Shown: positions 20,555 to 33,890 of the stretch, piece by piece
Position numbering within the stretch: the stretch's first letter is position 1
How the letters are laid out: the number at the start of each line of letters is the position of its first letter
From: Carettochelys insculpta
Taxonomy: Eukaryota > Chordata > Testudines > Carettochelyidae
Length of the DNA stretch: 64,000 bases
Assembly: GCF_033958435.1 (NCBI RefSeq)
Contig: NC_134138.1
Coordinates: 206,469,298 to 206,533,297 of the forward strand
Direction of reading: 5' to 3'
Program-made: the position numbers and the translations under genes
Notes under the pieces: generated by a model
Databases searched by the model: none
The model's input: only the letters and a program-made list of their open reading frames with translations
Told to the model about the DNA's origin: nothing

Positions 20555-23500
20555 GTGGGATAGTGCTTGAAGTCCTCCTGCCCCCCAGCCCAAGTGCAGA
20601 GAGCCACATAGGACAGCCACTGGATGGGGCTGCTGGCAGGCAGGGAAGCCAGGCTGAAAGTGCTGCTGGCCAGGAGCTACTTAGGTAAGAGTCTCCTGAC
20701 CAGAGCCAGCTTTTCGTACCACATCTCAACTCCCTTCCACATCCTGCATTTGCTCCTACAAACCTCCCCCAGGCCAGACTCTTCTCTCACATCCATACTC
20801 CCTCCCAGACACTGCACCTCAATCCCCTGTCACTACCCAACCCTGATGCACCCTCCTACCCATGGCCCTAGGTCACAATTTCTTCTCAGACCCTGCACCT
20901 GCTCATACATCCCTCCCCCAGGTCAGAATCCTCTACTGCACCCATTCCTCCTCCTGCACCACAATACCCTGCCCCCTCCTTCACCCAAACTCCTTCTAAG
21001 GCCCCACACCTTATCCTACAGCCCAGTCACCTACCCCAAACTCCCTTCTGCAGCCAACCTCCATCCCAGATCCCATACCTCCTACAATCCTATGGCCAAA
21101 ATTACTACTGCTTTTAATTTTGTGTTTGAATGTGCCCTCCTTCCTATGTCATAAGAAAACGTCACAGAACCAAATTTCATGATGCTATTCCAAAACTGCT
21201 CTAATTCCAGAAAAAAGGAATTCTCCTGAAAAGAAATATGGTGGTACTTGTCAAAAAGGCTATAAGCAGATCTGCCAGCAATTCGAATGGCTAAAAATCC
21301 CATGTCGTAACAACAGTGCAAATAAAACCATATAAGACATCACAAAGAATACAAAACTCTAGGTCATTATGAACAAACTGGCTTTCCAAAGCAATGATTT
21401 TACAGTGATACAATATTTGGCTGAACATGTACCAATAATATCTTCAACCTGAGCAAGAAATCATCTTAAATGAATTCATACACCAAAACCTGCATTTGGA
21501 CATATTTGAAATGATTGGTAACAATACCAATATCAATTGCCTAATCCAATTTCTATTTGAACAGTTAACAGAAAATGTCAGATAAAAAATAGTCAGTTCA
21601 GTATTAGTGATAAGGCTACGAGTTGAAAAGCAAAACAGACTAAAAATTGACTATCCTGTAGTTTACCTGAAAAATCAATGTGTTAGATGTCCACTTCAAT
21701 AGATCCAAAAACGTCTAGACTCAAGTGTGAGCGTATCTCTGATGGTTGTGTATCAAAATCAAGGGGTCAGAAACACATAATGGGAGTAATCTGATAAAGA
21801 CTGTGGTATTCTCTCTCTTTTCTCCAGGTGCATATATGCACACACATCTATACACAATATACGTACCTATTTTAAAGGGTTCAAACCTGCAGATGCGTTC
21901 TTGGAGAGAAATAACATTCTCCTCTAGCTAGTCTGCCTGACCTGCCTCCAGAATCTTCTGACGTTATTCCATTCAGGCCAAAAGCAATGAAAAATATGGT
22001 TCAGCATTCCAATGACATTATACAGCATGTTGCACCCATGCAAATTAGCTGTTCAAGGAGTCAGCGGTAACTGTTTGAAAAATCTGGTGAATCTGAACTC
22101 TGCCTGGTAGCTTTGCATTATTCATTACGTAATTGCTGTGTTTTATTAGAAATATGATCTATTATAACCCTGAATGCAGTATATTAAATGATATTGAAAA
22201 TTAGATTTTTCCGATTATGAGAGAAGTGAGAAAGGTACTAAACATTCATACAACTGATAATCAATCAATGTATCCATCTGAGTGCAATAAAAATCAATCA
22301 GGAGTTAGTGCCTTTAAATCTAATTTTTTAAGCATGACATTTTCCTACGAGTTTCCTTCTTAAATGTCACCCTCTTCTACAACAGTGATTGATTCTTTCC
22401 CCAGGGATACTCAGTCACTCCAACTGTTTCATCTACTACACAGAAAACCTTCAGTCCACATTTTTTCTAAATCTTAAATTAATCACAGTAATAACCATAT
22501 ATGTTCATCAAAATTGTGAAATTTGTTGGAGTCCTATAAATTTGTGTTACCAAAATGGAGAAAAATAAGATTCTTAAATTTCAATAGGTCAAATTCTAAT
22601 CAATGTATTTTCACTGGCAGTTTACCACTGACACAAAGAAAAGTGACAAACACCTTCCACTAAACTTCATATTTTTCTTTACACTGTATCACAAAAGACA
22701 AGGCTTTGCTCATTTAAAATAAAATTCCATTACAAATTTTCAATTGCAGAATAACAAATTGCTTGCTCTAATGGCCTGTGAATAATTGCCTGGCCCTCCA
22801 AACTATCCTTACTAGTGCATTATAAGTACAGGGGAGTACCTTGTTACCAATAGCACTTGGGGCTTTATTCTTCCATTTATGTGGGGCGGATTTATAGGAT
22901 ATTTCCCATTACAACTAATAAGAGCCACACAGCTATATCCCTTCTGTGTGTGAAGGAAAAGCATGGGTAATATATCAGGGTGTGAGTAACAAGAATAGGT
23001 ATCATTATATGAATGACTGATATAAATGGGTGTACACCACAGCTTAATTTAATGGTCAAAACCTAGTTCGTGGTTTAAAGCATTCTGTCAACTTGAAAAG
23101 TCACATTTCTGCCTGGAAATTTTGTACCTGCTGTTATCACAAATAACCCCTAAAGGTTATTAAAACTAAAAGAGGCCAGTAAGAAGCGTTCTAAGTCCTT
23201 TTTGTTTATGTGACTGATCAATAACAAGCAGGACTTGACGTCGGAAAAAAGTTCATTCAGAATGGTAGACGCATATATTGGGAGAAAGCTGAAAAGCAAA
23301 CAATTCCTTTCAAGTGTTCTTTAGTCTATCCTCCTTGCCATTTTCAAGTTGTAAGAAACTATGATAGAAAAACAAATAAAGGATAAAATGAAATAGTGGA
23401 GACAAATCTTATCTGTTTTCTTGCTTTTAGATCAATCTCTTTTTAATTCCTCACAATTTTCAGGTAAACTTAACAAATTGTTGCTCTGTTAATCCGGTGA

Positions 23501-25065
23501 TCTAAAACTTCTGATCCCAGACTTATATCCAAATCCAATGTCAAAGGAGAATCCTGGTCCAAAGCTATCTGGCCTAACTACTGAAAAAAGCATTCTCACA
23601 GAAAACTCCAAAAAATGGTTCAGATTAAAAAGAACACAAAACCTACAAATCTCAGAAGAGCTATGTTATATTACACGCTGTTGCAATGACCAATAGAAAG
23701 CAGTTCAACAAACACTTGTAATGAGTTCCCCTGGTTCCACTCAACTAGAATTGTGAAATTTGGTACGCTAATTCTTCACGGACAGCTGATTATTAGAAAA
23801 TATCCCAGATTTGACTGTTCTATCACAGGGCACCATAAGGTCACCTCCTTACAATTTACAAATGTTATATTAATTTCTTCAGTGAGACAGTCAGGCCTCC
23901 CACTTTGGAGACATGTTCGTCATCAATTCTCTTTACTGGATTTTACCCGAGCAAACTGACAGCGAGTAAGTGCACTGCCCCACAGGTGGATGGCTGTCAG
24001 CTACAACTAGATATTGTGCTGCACGTCGACTCAATATTTGCAGGTAGCCTTTCATGGCTTCTCATGTACCTGGATTTATCTATACCTCATCTGGAGAATA
24101 AAAGAGTAAGACTGTGCTTTGACTTCACTAAAACACCATGTGCCCTGAACATGTGCTTACAATTAATACACTTCCGTGTCTTCTCTCATAAGAAATAAAA
24201 TTAGGACAGTTTCCAAAGAAGGGGACAAATAACAGTTTCCAGCCACTGCTTGCCTTGTGTGTGGAGCCAGGAGCTTCTGGAGGCAAGCAAGTGCTGGAGA
24301 CGACAGCTCTGCCATCCTTTGCAAAGGAGAAGCGCACATGCTCTCTCTCCCTTGTATGCATGCATTCAGTTCTGCTAGCTGGGGTGAAAGCCACTGGAGA
24401 CCCTGGTGGAACCTTGTGCTGTCATCACTGGAAATCACAAATGCTTGTCCTTCTCCCTGCTATTACTGAGCCAGGCCCTGTGCAGTGAGGCAGAGGGATA
24501 GGGTGGCTCCTTCCATGTCCCTCTTCCTCTTTTTCACCCACGGTCAGTCCCAGGGTTCTCCTTAACTGCTAACTTGTACCATGTTATACTGGTTTTATTT
24601 GATGAGGAATAACAGGTCCCATTCACCACCACGTTACAATGGTACATTTCGACAGATTCACACCAGTGAAAAACTGGAGTCACAGAGTGAGGACTCAGGT
24701 GTGATACCTTCTTCTGTAGACAGAAAATACACAGAGATGTGCTCTCAGTATATAATGTCTTGGAATGCTAGATTCTGCAGTTGTATCTCTGGGTCACTTG
24801 AGGAATTGTACAAAATCTCATGTGGTTGGTAATACATTTGCTTCAGATGATTTTTAATGGAACCTCCAACCTCTTGTTTTACAGAGCCAATTTCTGGATT
24901 CATAAATGTGCTGCCATCCACTTCCTCTGCGCTAGAGACAAGCAGGACAAAGGAAAATCTCAGCTATTATTTACCTTTTCCTTGTGGGATAACACTGGAG
25001 TTATGTTGGTTCATATGTGTTTGTTTTCAAAGCGAAGGACAGAGGCTCACCATTGATTTTTCTTA
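20555..25065. other. Intron; C-rich low-complexity tract at about 20740-21080, otherwise nothing recognised
   Basis: The C-rich tract (ccctccc/cctcctacc motifs) explains the long proline/serine-rich open frames there. From 21100 to 25065 the sequence is AT-rich without recognisable elements. Confidence 0.5.
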
Positions 25066-25255
25066 GGCTGTGTCTACACGTGCCCCTTCCTTTCAAAAGG
25101 GGCATGTTAATGAGCGGGTTCAAAAGATGCTAATGAGGCACTGCAATGACTATGCAACACCTCATTAGCATAATGGCGGCTGTGGCGATTCGAAAGTGCA
25201 GCTTTTCGAATCACACGCCTCCCGTGGAGATGGGACCTTCCCGTGGAGATGGTTA
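25066..25255. mobile_element. Fragment of a Harbinger-like MITE (GGCTGTGTCTACACG end)
   Basis: Starts GGCTGTGTCTACACGTGCCC, the same terminal signature as the elements at 18103 and 60357. An internal inverted pair ('ttcgaaagtgcagcttttcgaa') and 'ctcattagcat' follow, as in the palindromic MITEs. The right terminus is missing or decayed. Confidence 0.6.
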
Positions 25256-25529
25256 CTCATAGCTTCATTTTCAGTCACCCAGGGATCAGCGAATAGGTGA
25301 GTCACAGAACCTCTATTTTGGGAAGATTCCTGATCACTCTACCTCTGTGGGAAGGCAGTACTGCCTCTGAACAGGGAGTCTGCTGCTGAATGACCTCTGG
25401 CCACCAGGTCAGTTAGCTCAATAGAATGAACAGAAGGGTGGAGTAGGACTAAGGACAAGACTGAGAGCAAGGTTGCTTTCTAATTCCATCTGCAAGACCA
25501 ACTGCCATGTGATTTAGTTGAGTCAAATG

Positions 25530-25760
25530 ACATGCCTTAGCCTTCCAATCTGTGAAATGGGAATAAAATCCATCTGCTGTACTATGCAGGCACAATGGAG
25601 ATGATTAAGTTGTTAAATATCTGTAAGTGCTACATATGCTTACGGAAGAGTTTCTAAAATGTAGGGGTAGTCTTACTGTGAGTTTCCACAGAGCCCACCA
25701 CAGGAGAGCTCCTAGTCTCTGAGGGGCCTCTGGGTGCTACCATAATATTTAATAAAGAGG
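25530..25760 (+). repeat. Ancient amniote retroposon remnant (L3/MIR-like 3' end)
   Basis: 'gtgaaatgggaataaaatcc' followed about 170 bp later by 'ggggcctctgggtgctaccataat' (split here by divergence) resembles the 3' part of very old sauropsid LINE/SINE copies. Placement is tentative. Confidence 0.3.
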
Positions 25761-26259
25761 CATGCTAAACTCAGGTACAGACAAAGGCCCTTGGGGCCTA
25801 GACTGGACTCTGAGCAGCCATTTGCACCCCAGCTTCTACCAATAGCTACCAAATCATATTTTGAATACTGACAATTATACTGAGAGCAAAATCAGCTGGG
25901 GCATCACTTCTACAGTAGGAGATAGAAGACACTTAAACATCACATCTTCATGCCCCCCTTCAGAAATCCTACATCCTGCCCCACCCTAAAGCTAGACTCA
26001 TTCTACGTAAGTCTTTTTTTATATCGTCCAGTTAGAGTGGAGCTGCACGCCACCTGACATGTACCCAGGTGGCAGATAGGAGGGGGCCTCTCCTGAGAGG
26101 TTTGGTGCAAAATAAGTGTGCTTTGTTGGGCAAATATGCAGCTGCAGATGAGCAGCGGCAACATTACCAGGGTGTGACGGGCCACTGGTTGGCTTCCGAT
26201 GTCCCAACTAAAAATCACAAGTGCCTGATGATAATGTTGTGGCATGGGAATGTAGCCCG

Positions 26260-29200
26260 CCACCAAATAAGGCTACTGCCCCCTCGTTCTGCATGAGATG
26301 AGGCTCTGGGACACGTAGGTCCCTGGATTATTTTGGTTAATCCAAATGGCGTATGAACCATCATTTGGTCACCGGCATGCAAGGGAGCATGACAACTTAT
26401 GTCACCCCAGGGAAGACAACCCTGTCAGAAAATTCTTCACTGCCTTGTGGTTAGGTTCGGGAGATCCAAAGGCTATGGGAGTAAACACAGATAGAAAATC
26501 TGGAGTGGACACTCTAAGGCAGTTAGCAGGAGGATTCGCCCAACCTGCTTCCCGGCATCTCCTTGCAGTCACCTCAGTTCCAAACAAACTGACTTCTGTC
26601 TTTCCTTTGGATTCAGCTGGGGTGACCGAGAGGGGGGTAGTGCTGTGTGGGTAATGCACTTGCTCCAAACGCTAGCCCAGGCAATGCAGACTGTCAGAGG
26701 AAGCCAAAGGGAGAGGATGCTCCATGGCTGCTGAGAGTATGGAAAAAACATGGGAAGTGGCAGTTATGGGTTATAAGCTCTCTTCAACTGGCAAAGAGGA
26801 GGACACCATATGTCAACTTCATCAGTGGGAGGAGTCATCGTACTCCACTGGTCAGCTACCAATTGCCTCGAGCTGGATAGCCCCCGGTCAGTAAGGTGTT
26901 AACCCGCCACATCTGCCTTCCTCATTGGGTGCATGAGGATAGACCAAAAATCGAAAAGTAGAAGTAAATGACAAACCTGCCATAAAATGAAACAATAAAT
27001 CAACTTGCCTCCAGCTCGGTAGCTAAAATGTGTGGACCATGTGTCCGGGACTTGAATCTGCCTGTGACCTTACGAACAGGGACTCTACACAAAACAGCAG
27101 TCATAGACCAACAGGTACACAAACTGAACATCAACATTGCTGCTCTCCAGGAAAGCAGGTTGGCAGATGCTGGGTCAGTGAAAGAAACCAACTATATTTT
27201 CTTCTGGAAGGGCTTGAGTTCAGAGGAACACCACCTCTAAGGAGTTGGATTCACTGTTCAGAACAATCTGCTGAAATCTACCAATATGCCACAAGATACA
27301 TCTGAATAACAAAGAACCCATCACAAAGCACAAGAGATCAACTTCAACATGCAAGATCTGTTCTTAGAGAGAGAACCCAGGCAGGGTGTGAACAGGTATT
27401 GGGCTGATCTATGTTCTAATATTCAAAAAGCATCTGATTTGGGGAACCTGAAAACTACGTATGACGGATTGAAGAATGCACTTGGACCAAACATTACCAA
27501 AGTCACCCCACCGAAGCATTTAAATGGACGGGTGACCAGAGACAAAAAGCTGTAGATCTCCAGATGGGTGGTACACTGCTCAACTGTTTATTCCCACAGC
27601 GTACAATACAATCTGAACTTGACACCCTCATGCCAACTCTTCCAGAAATGTCACAGCTAGATGTGGAGCTACGGAGGAGGAACTTTGTCTAGCTCTTGAT
27701 ACTTTCTCCAATGGAAAAGTGCTAGGAAACGACAATCCCAGATGAAGTCCTGAAGGCAAACAAGGCTGTGCTCATTCCCTTCCTCTACGACTTACTCTTA
27801 AAATGTTGGAGAGTGGGAGATGTCCCATATGATACAAAGGATGCAAACATCATCACTCTCTATAAAAAAGGCAACAACAATGACTGCAACAACTACAAAG
27901 GCATCTCTTTACTCAGCAACACAGGAAATACATTTGCCCGTGTCATTTTCAAATGCCTGCAAAAACTCTCAGATCGAGTCTATCCAGCAACATAATGTGG
28001 CTTCAGGGTTGGCAGGTCAACAATGGACATGATTTTCTCTCAACAACTACTACAACTACAGGAAAAATGCAGAAAACAAGGAAAGCAATTATTCATAGCA
28101 TTTGTGGACTTAACAAAGACATTTGGCACAGTTAGTAGATCAGGTCGATACAGAATATTAACCAAGGTTGGCTGCCCAACACCCCTAGTCAAACTTGTAA
28201 CATCCTGAAAGCAACAGTGCAATATGATGGATCTACATTGGAAGTGTTTGCGATGAACAGTGCAGTAAAACAAGGGTGCATTCTTGCCCCTACCCTCTTC
28301 ACCATATTCTTCGCAGTTCTACTAAACTGCACATTTCAAAAATTACAGAGTGATGTATTTCTCTACACAAGATTAGAAGACTCCCTCTAAAACCTGGCAA
28401 AACTCAAGGCCAAAACTAAGGTCAAGAAAGTCCTCATTAGGGAATTCCTCTTCACAGATGATGCAGCTCTCATCTCTCATAATGAAGACACACTACAGTC
28501 ACTCATGGAATCTCTGTCCAGAGCCTGAAAGTTGTTTTCCCTTGACACGAGAGTGAAGAACACTGTTGTATTCACTCAAGGTATACTCCAGCAACCCAGT
28601 GTCATTCTGGCTAACAGCCCATTAGATGTGGTTCAACAATTCTGTTATCTTGGATCTACTGTCTCCACAAACCTTTTCATGGATGAAGAACTGAACATCA
28701 GACTCAGGAAGGGAGCTAATATTTTTGGCAGACTTATGAAATGAGCATGGAACAATCCTAAGCTGACAGTGAAAACAAAGATATTAATCTACCAGGCATA
28801 TGTATTGATTATCCTGCTATATGGATCTGAGACATGGACCACGTACTCGAACCAGGAGAAAAAAAATGAATGGCTTCCACCTTCACTGCCTCTTCAGAAC
28901 TATGAATATCAATGGGCAAGATAAAGTTTCAAATGCAGATGTCATGTCAAGATCTGGCATACCCAGCCTCATAGTGATCCTCATCAGCAGAAGACTACAA
29001 TGGCTTGGTCATGTGAGAAAAATGGGTGATGAACGTCTTCCCAAAAAAATTCTCTTTGGTCAACTGTTAGGTGGGGCAAGAACAAGAAAGAGGAAGACCA
29101 AAGCTAAGATTCAAGGATATATGCAAAAATTCCATGAAAAAAATTCAACGTCAATCTAAACTTCTGGAAATCTACATCGCCACATCGAAATACCTGGTGA

Positions 29201-29330
29201 CGATTACTACGACAGGGCACATCATCCTTTGATCGTATATGTGCAAATCACACAAAAGAACTTTGTCTTAGAAGAAACAAACTCTCAGACTCAAGAATTC
29301 AGAAACAGACTGACAACTGGTTTTTGCACT
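26260..29330 (+). mobile_element. Degraded non-LTR retrotransposon (endonuclease + reverse transcriptase LINE)
   Basis: The coding remnant at 27028-29160 is preceded by GC-richer sequence from about 26,260 that is probably the 5' leader. No target duplication or tail was established. The protein resembles APE-type LINEs of the RTE/RTEX-like kind, with clade uncertain, and is unlike the CR1 fragments elsewhere in the window. Confidence 0.7.
27028..29160 (+). pseudogene. LINE ORF2 remnant: apurinic endonuclease and reverse transcriptase
   Basis: Pieces in order: endonuclease N-terminus around 27124-27220 (LNINIAALQESRLADAG, then IFFWKG), and linker (27350-27555). Reverse transcriptase fingers/palm follow at 27768-27992 (DANIITLYKKG, NNYKGISLLS) and 28023-28200 (TMDMIFS..., FVDLTKTFGTVSRSG). 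VKQGCILAPTLF lies near 28265. The catalytic motif at 28451-28462 reads FTDD, where FADD is usual. C-terminal segments are QQFCYLGSTVS (about 28636) and LQWLGHVRKMGDERLPKKILFGQL (28990-29070). Stops interrupt at 27993-27995 and 28526-28528, and frame changes occur elsewhere. Most of the endonuclease C-terminal half is deleted near 27310-27350. Not functional. Confidence 0.82.
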
Positions 29331-30890
29331 TAACCTTACAAATCCAATATTGGACGGATATGCCATGAGAGAAGCTGCAGACCCAAACACTGCCCATAGA
29401 TCCTCATTGCCACTGCTAACCACCATCTCTCAAGATGAAAAAGGGGCCACAGAATTTTTTTATCTTAAAAGACCAACACACTGACCCTGGTAAAACTCCT
29501 CATCCAGCCTTGGGCTACGTTGTGCAAATTATCCTGATGGACAGGACATGGTGGTGCAGAAGAAGGGGAGCAGCAGGAACACTATTTTCAGATCTCACCT
29601 AAAAATGCAGCGATTAGTTTGAGCCACCGTAGTTCAAACCACACCTCATGTTTGGAGTCGCTGAGTGCAGGAGCTCTTGAGACATAATAGGCATTTTAAA
29701 AGAAGCTTGCTAGTTCCTCGGCTGCATATATTCTTCCATTCCATTCCTGAATATAAGATTCTGCAATAATAATTCTGAAGCACAAGGTAAAATTCCACCT
29801 CTCTCTGGAAAGCCACATCTTTGCCTTATTTAGCAAGACTGGTGTTGAACATATGGGTCTGGAATCTTCTGAAGTGTCTGCAGAAACCTGAACTTCTAAA
29901 TTATTTTTCCTTTGCAGTTTATGACATGAGCCGCTAACCCCACACAAAGACTAGCTGGATATATTTTACTGTTTTACACATAAGGCCAATGTAAATACTT
30001 TAAAATTAGTTCCTCTTCATTAGATGAGGACTGTGTCTCAGATCTAATTGAATGGGAATAACTGGAGTGGATTACTGAGACTATCTTAGTAGTTATAAAG
30101 TTGCTTTAAAAAAATCTCATTCTGTCAGGTAACATCAAATGGCTTCACATACTGATTTGACCTGTTGCTCTTCCCTATTCCTTATGCTGTGATCTAATTT
30201 TCCACCACTGTATTAGCACATAACTTTTTCATGAAGTTTTTTCATCATTAGAAAGGATAGTCTGATTTAGTGATCATGCAAGGAGCAAAGCACACGGACA
30301 CTTGTTTCCCAGAACCATCAGCCTAAAAAAAAAAGAAGCCTCTTTCTTGTTGATTTGAAATCAAAGTGATTACTGCAGGCTCCAGAAACTTTCACTGCAA
30401 GACCTATTGCACACAAGGGAGTTCATTTCAATAAGACTGAGAGGCATCAGTTCATCAGAGTTAACTCAATAAAACAATACTTTCTACTAGGATAAACTGA
30501 CCCAGTTTTCCCAGACTCCTGTATGGAAACAAAGGATGCAACTCAGACATGAGCTGATGTCTGAAATACGGTCAAAGAGCTGGTGTTCTGTCTCTCTCTT
30601 TCACCCCTGGGCCGCTGTCTGAAATCAACCTGTGGTCCTTAATTAAATGAGGTTGGTGGTCCATGATAAGTTGCCAACTGATGGAAATTTACAAACTATC
30701 ACACAGTCGGAATGGCGTAATTTGGCAGAAAAGGCAGCTTCTCATCCTCGAATGAGTAATAAGGACCTGATTCTGTTTGCATTGAGGTCAATAGCAAAAC
30801 ACTCATTGCCTTCAGGATTGGGCCCTGAGCCCAAGTGGCACAGACTCTCTTTCCCCTTCACTCCAACTGGCCCCCTATACAGTTGTGCCA
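29331..30890. other. Intron without recognised elements
   Basis: AT-rich; no coding or element signal recognised. Confidence 0.45.
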
Positions 30891-30899
30891 CTTGGCAGA

Positions 30900-31075
30900 T
30901 GAACTACAGTAATGGAATGCACTTATACAGCATTTGTTATAAGAGGACTGCAAAGCCTTTTACGTGTAATTAATTCACAACTAGATGGCTATACTGAGAC
31001 ATGAGGAGATTAAGTGACTTGGTAGACATTCAGTCAAGAGCCAAGAGTCCTCATCCTAACCACTCAGCAACAATT
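30900..31075 (+). repeat. MIR/CORE-SINE-like remnant
   Basis: The order 'gcacttatacagcatttgtt', 'gcaaagccttttacgtgtaa', 'gagacatgaggagattaagt' and 'gacttggtagacattcagtc' follows the MIR core plan (low-similarity match by eye). Confidence 0.5.
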
Positions 31076-31197
31076 TTATACACTGGACTTCACAGTTCCT
31101 TTTCTTAATACAATACCACTCATGTTTACTATCTAGTTTAACATATTATGTGAGGCACTGAACCAAGAGATCTTGTTTTTATTTTATTGTCGGTCTT

Positions 31198-31270
31198 ATC
31201 TGTTTAGATTGCAAGCTCTGGAGGCAGGGGCTTTCTGTCTTGGGTGTTTGTATAAACCAAGCACTGTTGC
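31198..31270 (+). repeat. Ancient retroposon 3'-end remnant
   Basis: 'tagattgcaagctctggagg' plus 'ggcttt...gtgtttgtataaa...agcactgt' is a recurring ancient amniote motif. Similar wording occurs near 46405 and 54776. Class uncertain. Confidence 0.4.
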
Positions 31271-32080
31271 GCCTTGCTCTCTATTGGGCCAATGGGATAC
31301 GTTATCCCTCAGCCACAGGATATTCAAAAGGCAAAAATAAACTACTGAGTCAACCCTTTTAGGTGTATGGGCAATATAATGGGATCCTAAGTCCAGAGAG
31401 AGGCCTCCAGGTTGTATCATAATACAAATTAATAACAGGCTATGAAGTGTCTTAAAGCAGGATCTATTTTCCTGAGAAGAGAGAACACTGAAGTAATATA
31501 TTTGTTTTAGGAATGCTGAAACAACTGAGCTTGCCTAATTGTCACTGGGCACATAATTTTCAACTTTGTTTCCCATTTCATCAAGTCTAAGCATCTCACT
31601 TCTTTCCCCCCTAGTTACTCAATATCTTCTAAGTTCTTCAGAAGTCGATTCAGGAAAAAGCTACTAAAGACTGATGCAAGCTTCACTAACGTACCCTATC
31701 AGGTCTGAGTCCTGCAATTTAAGTTTTAACACTCCCCACCCACACATAACTTTGCAAAGAAAAGTCAAAATCCTTCCCTGCATGCAATTACAACAGTTCA
31801 CAACTTGTGAAATAATTTGATTTCAGAGCTGAATTCCACTGAAACTCTCCTCTTACTGTAACCAACTTATTTACATAGTATGTCATGTCTGACTACACTG
31901 TCCATCAGGACCATTTTTATCATTATTGCTGGAAGGAGTGATGGCCAAGCCTTTGTATAAGTAATTAGTCAGTCTGATGGGGCCAAAACCAAGTTCCGCT
32001 GAAGTCACTGTGAAAAATCTCTCGCCTTGGAGCAGTTTCTTACTATAAGGCTATATACAGATGCTGGCTGTAAGGCAACA

Positions 32081-32315
32081 GGTATGTCTCCACTGTGCAG
32101 AAGGATTCGATTTCACATGCCTAGTAGTTGGCAGTCAACCTCTGTACTCCTCAATATCATGAAGACTAAGGGAGGTCAATGGGAGAGTTTCTCCTGTGGA
32201 CCTCCCTCTGTGAGGATGGCTACGTAAGTTATTTGCAGATAAGTCAATTCCAGATACACAACTGCTGTAGCTAGAATTGCATATCTACAATAGACTTTAA
32301 TGTCTAGACCCAGCC
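32081..32315. mobile_element. MITE-like element (GGTATGTCTCCAC ... GTCTAGACCCAGCC)
   Basis: The ends are loosely inverted: left GGTATGTCTCCACTG, right reverse complement GGCTGGGTCTAGACATT. Terminal motifs resemble the Harbinger-like set, but no target duplication is readable. It abuts the Harbinger remnant that follows. Confidence 0.4.
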
Positions 32316-33269
32316 TATGCAACTTCACAGGCACAGCCACCTTAGGGTGGGGCCTCAGAGTCCCCCACGACAAGGCCTCCCTGCTTCCCTGGGTCCAGCC
32401 CTACCTACCAGGTCACAAAGGTCCCCATTGCTCGGCACCCCCCTCCCAACTGCCCAAGCCAGGGACTGTGTGGCTTACCATGAGCAGGATGGCCCCAGCG
32501 GTGGACTTGACTACCCTGAATTGCGGCCCGATGGAGCTGTAGCTATCTGGGGTGGCCAACTTCCAGATGGCAATGGCCAGCTGCTTTTCTACCAAGAGGG
32601 CTGGGCACATCCACGTGTCCTGGGGGCAAAGCAGGGGAGCAAGCCAGGCGCAGATCTTGAGGAATGTGCCCTTCAGCATGCACAGGTTCTGCTGCCATCA
32701 ATTGTCTCACTGGGCCATCACCACCCTGTCACACCAGTTGCTGCTGGCAGCGTGGGTCCAGACATGGGGGACGGCCTGTCGGGGGCCCAGCAGGGGCTGG
32801 GGTGGGTTGGGACCCTTGGAGACCACTCTGTGTTCCCGCAAGAGGCCAAGAAGGGTGGCCAGAAAACTCCCCAGAACCCTTGTCAGGGCGACCCTGAACT
32901 GCTGCAGTGCCTTGGGATCCATGCCTGCCACGTGGACTGGTGCAGGAGCAGCAAGAGGGTGAGCTGTGCTGTGGGCAGCACAATGAGCCTCAGCAGCTTG
33001 TGCAGGGAGGGGCTATTGGGGAGGGGCCCTTTAACAACCAGTGTGGCCAGCACCCCAGAAGGGCTTCAGCCATGCAACCCTGTCTATGGCATTTCCTGCC
33101 CTGTTCTTCCAGAAGAGCATCAGCACACACGTTGATGTGATCTTCCAGAAGAACGGGCAGCTCTTTTGCAAGATGCTTTGTGTGCAGATGCTCTCTTCTG
33201 GATTATCTTCTGGAAGAGGGCTTCTGGAGGATCATCTTCCAGAGGATTGTGCATGTGTAGATGCAGCCC
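32316..33269 (-). mobile_element. Degraded second Harbinger element with transposase N-terminal remnant
   Basis: On the minus strand 32679-32480 encodes a segment colinear with the transposase N-terminal domain at 11340-11160: FLKICAWLAPLL, then KQLAIAIWKLATPDSYSSIG. It ends at a comparable splice-like point ('atgg|taagc' near 32480). The catalytic domain is absent. The right end in reverse complement, GGCTGCATCTACACATGCAC, resembles a Harbinger terminus. A clearly older and different subfamily from 7452. Confidence 0.7.
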
Positions 33270-33477
33270 TTGTGCGCATGTAGCTATTGCACAAGCATTG
33301 TAATAGTTCTTGCTATCTCTAGATGAACAAAAGAGTCTTCAGTGATCCAAGTATACAAGAAAAGAAAACAGACGGGTGAAATAATAAACCAGGAATGACA
33401 AGCTTAGCACCAAATGGCCATGTAAGGCTCATTCTAACACCAAGGTAGAGAGAGGTTTCTATATGAAGTGAGTAGAA

Positions 33478-33890
33478 GGCTGCATGTACACTAGCAAGTT
33501 CTTTCACAAAATCCGGCCCTTTTTTGAAAGAACAGGTGGAACGTCTACACACAAAATGTACTCTTCCCATCCGAAATCAAAAGCATGCAGCTCTTCTTCC
33601 AGCAGCCTTCTTCTGCGCCCAGATCAGGCAGAGAGCCTTCTTTTAAAAAAAAAGCATGTACAGACGTTCCACAGGCCCTTTTTTTGAAAGAGCAGTCCTC
33701 ATGGTGCCGGATTTTTCAATCCCCAGCCCGTTCTTTCAAAAGAGCGAGGGCTGTGTGGGCGCTCTCTATTGAAAGAGCGGATTGATTTTTTTTAGTCCAC
33801 TTTTTTGTGTGGGGACGTGCGCTTTCGAAAGAAGATTTTTCCGAAGACATCTTCTGGAAGAACTTTCGAAAGTATAGGTACAGTCGAAGT
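33478..33890. mobile_element. MITE fragment with CTTTCGAAAG/TTCTTTC modules
   Basis: The left end GGCTGCATGTACACTAGC resembles the terminus of the preceding Harbinger remnant. The interior is rich in 'tttgaaagaac' in both orientations, plus 'gctttcgaaagaag' near 33820 and 33860. The expected right terminus is not found. Confidence 0.5.

Noticed and set aside
32317..33135. 272-codon plus-strand open frame
   Set aside because: Antisense to the degraded Harbinger transposase remnant. The meaningful homology is on the minus strand.
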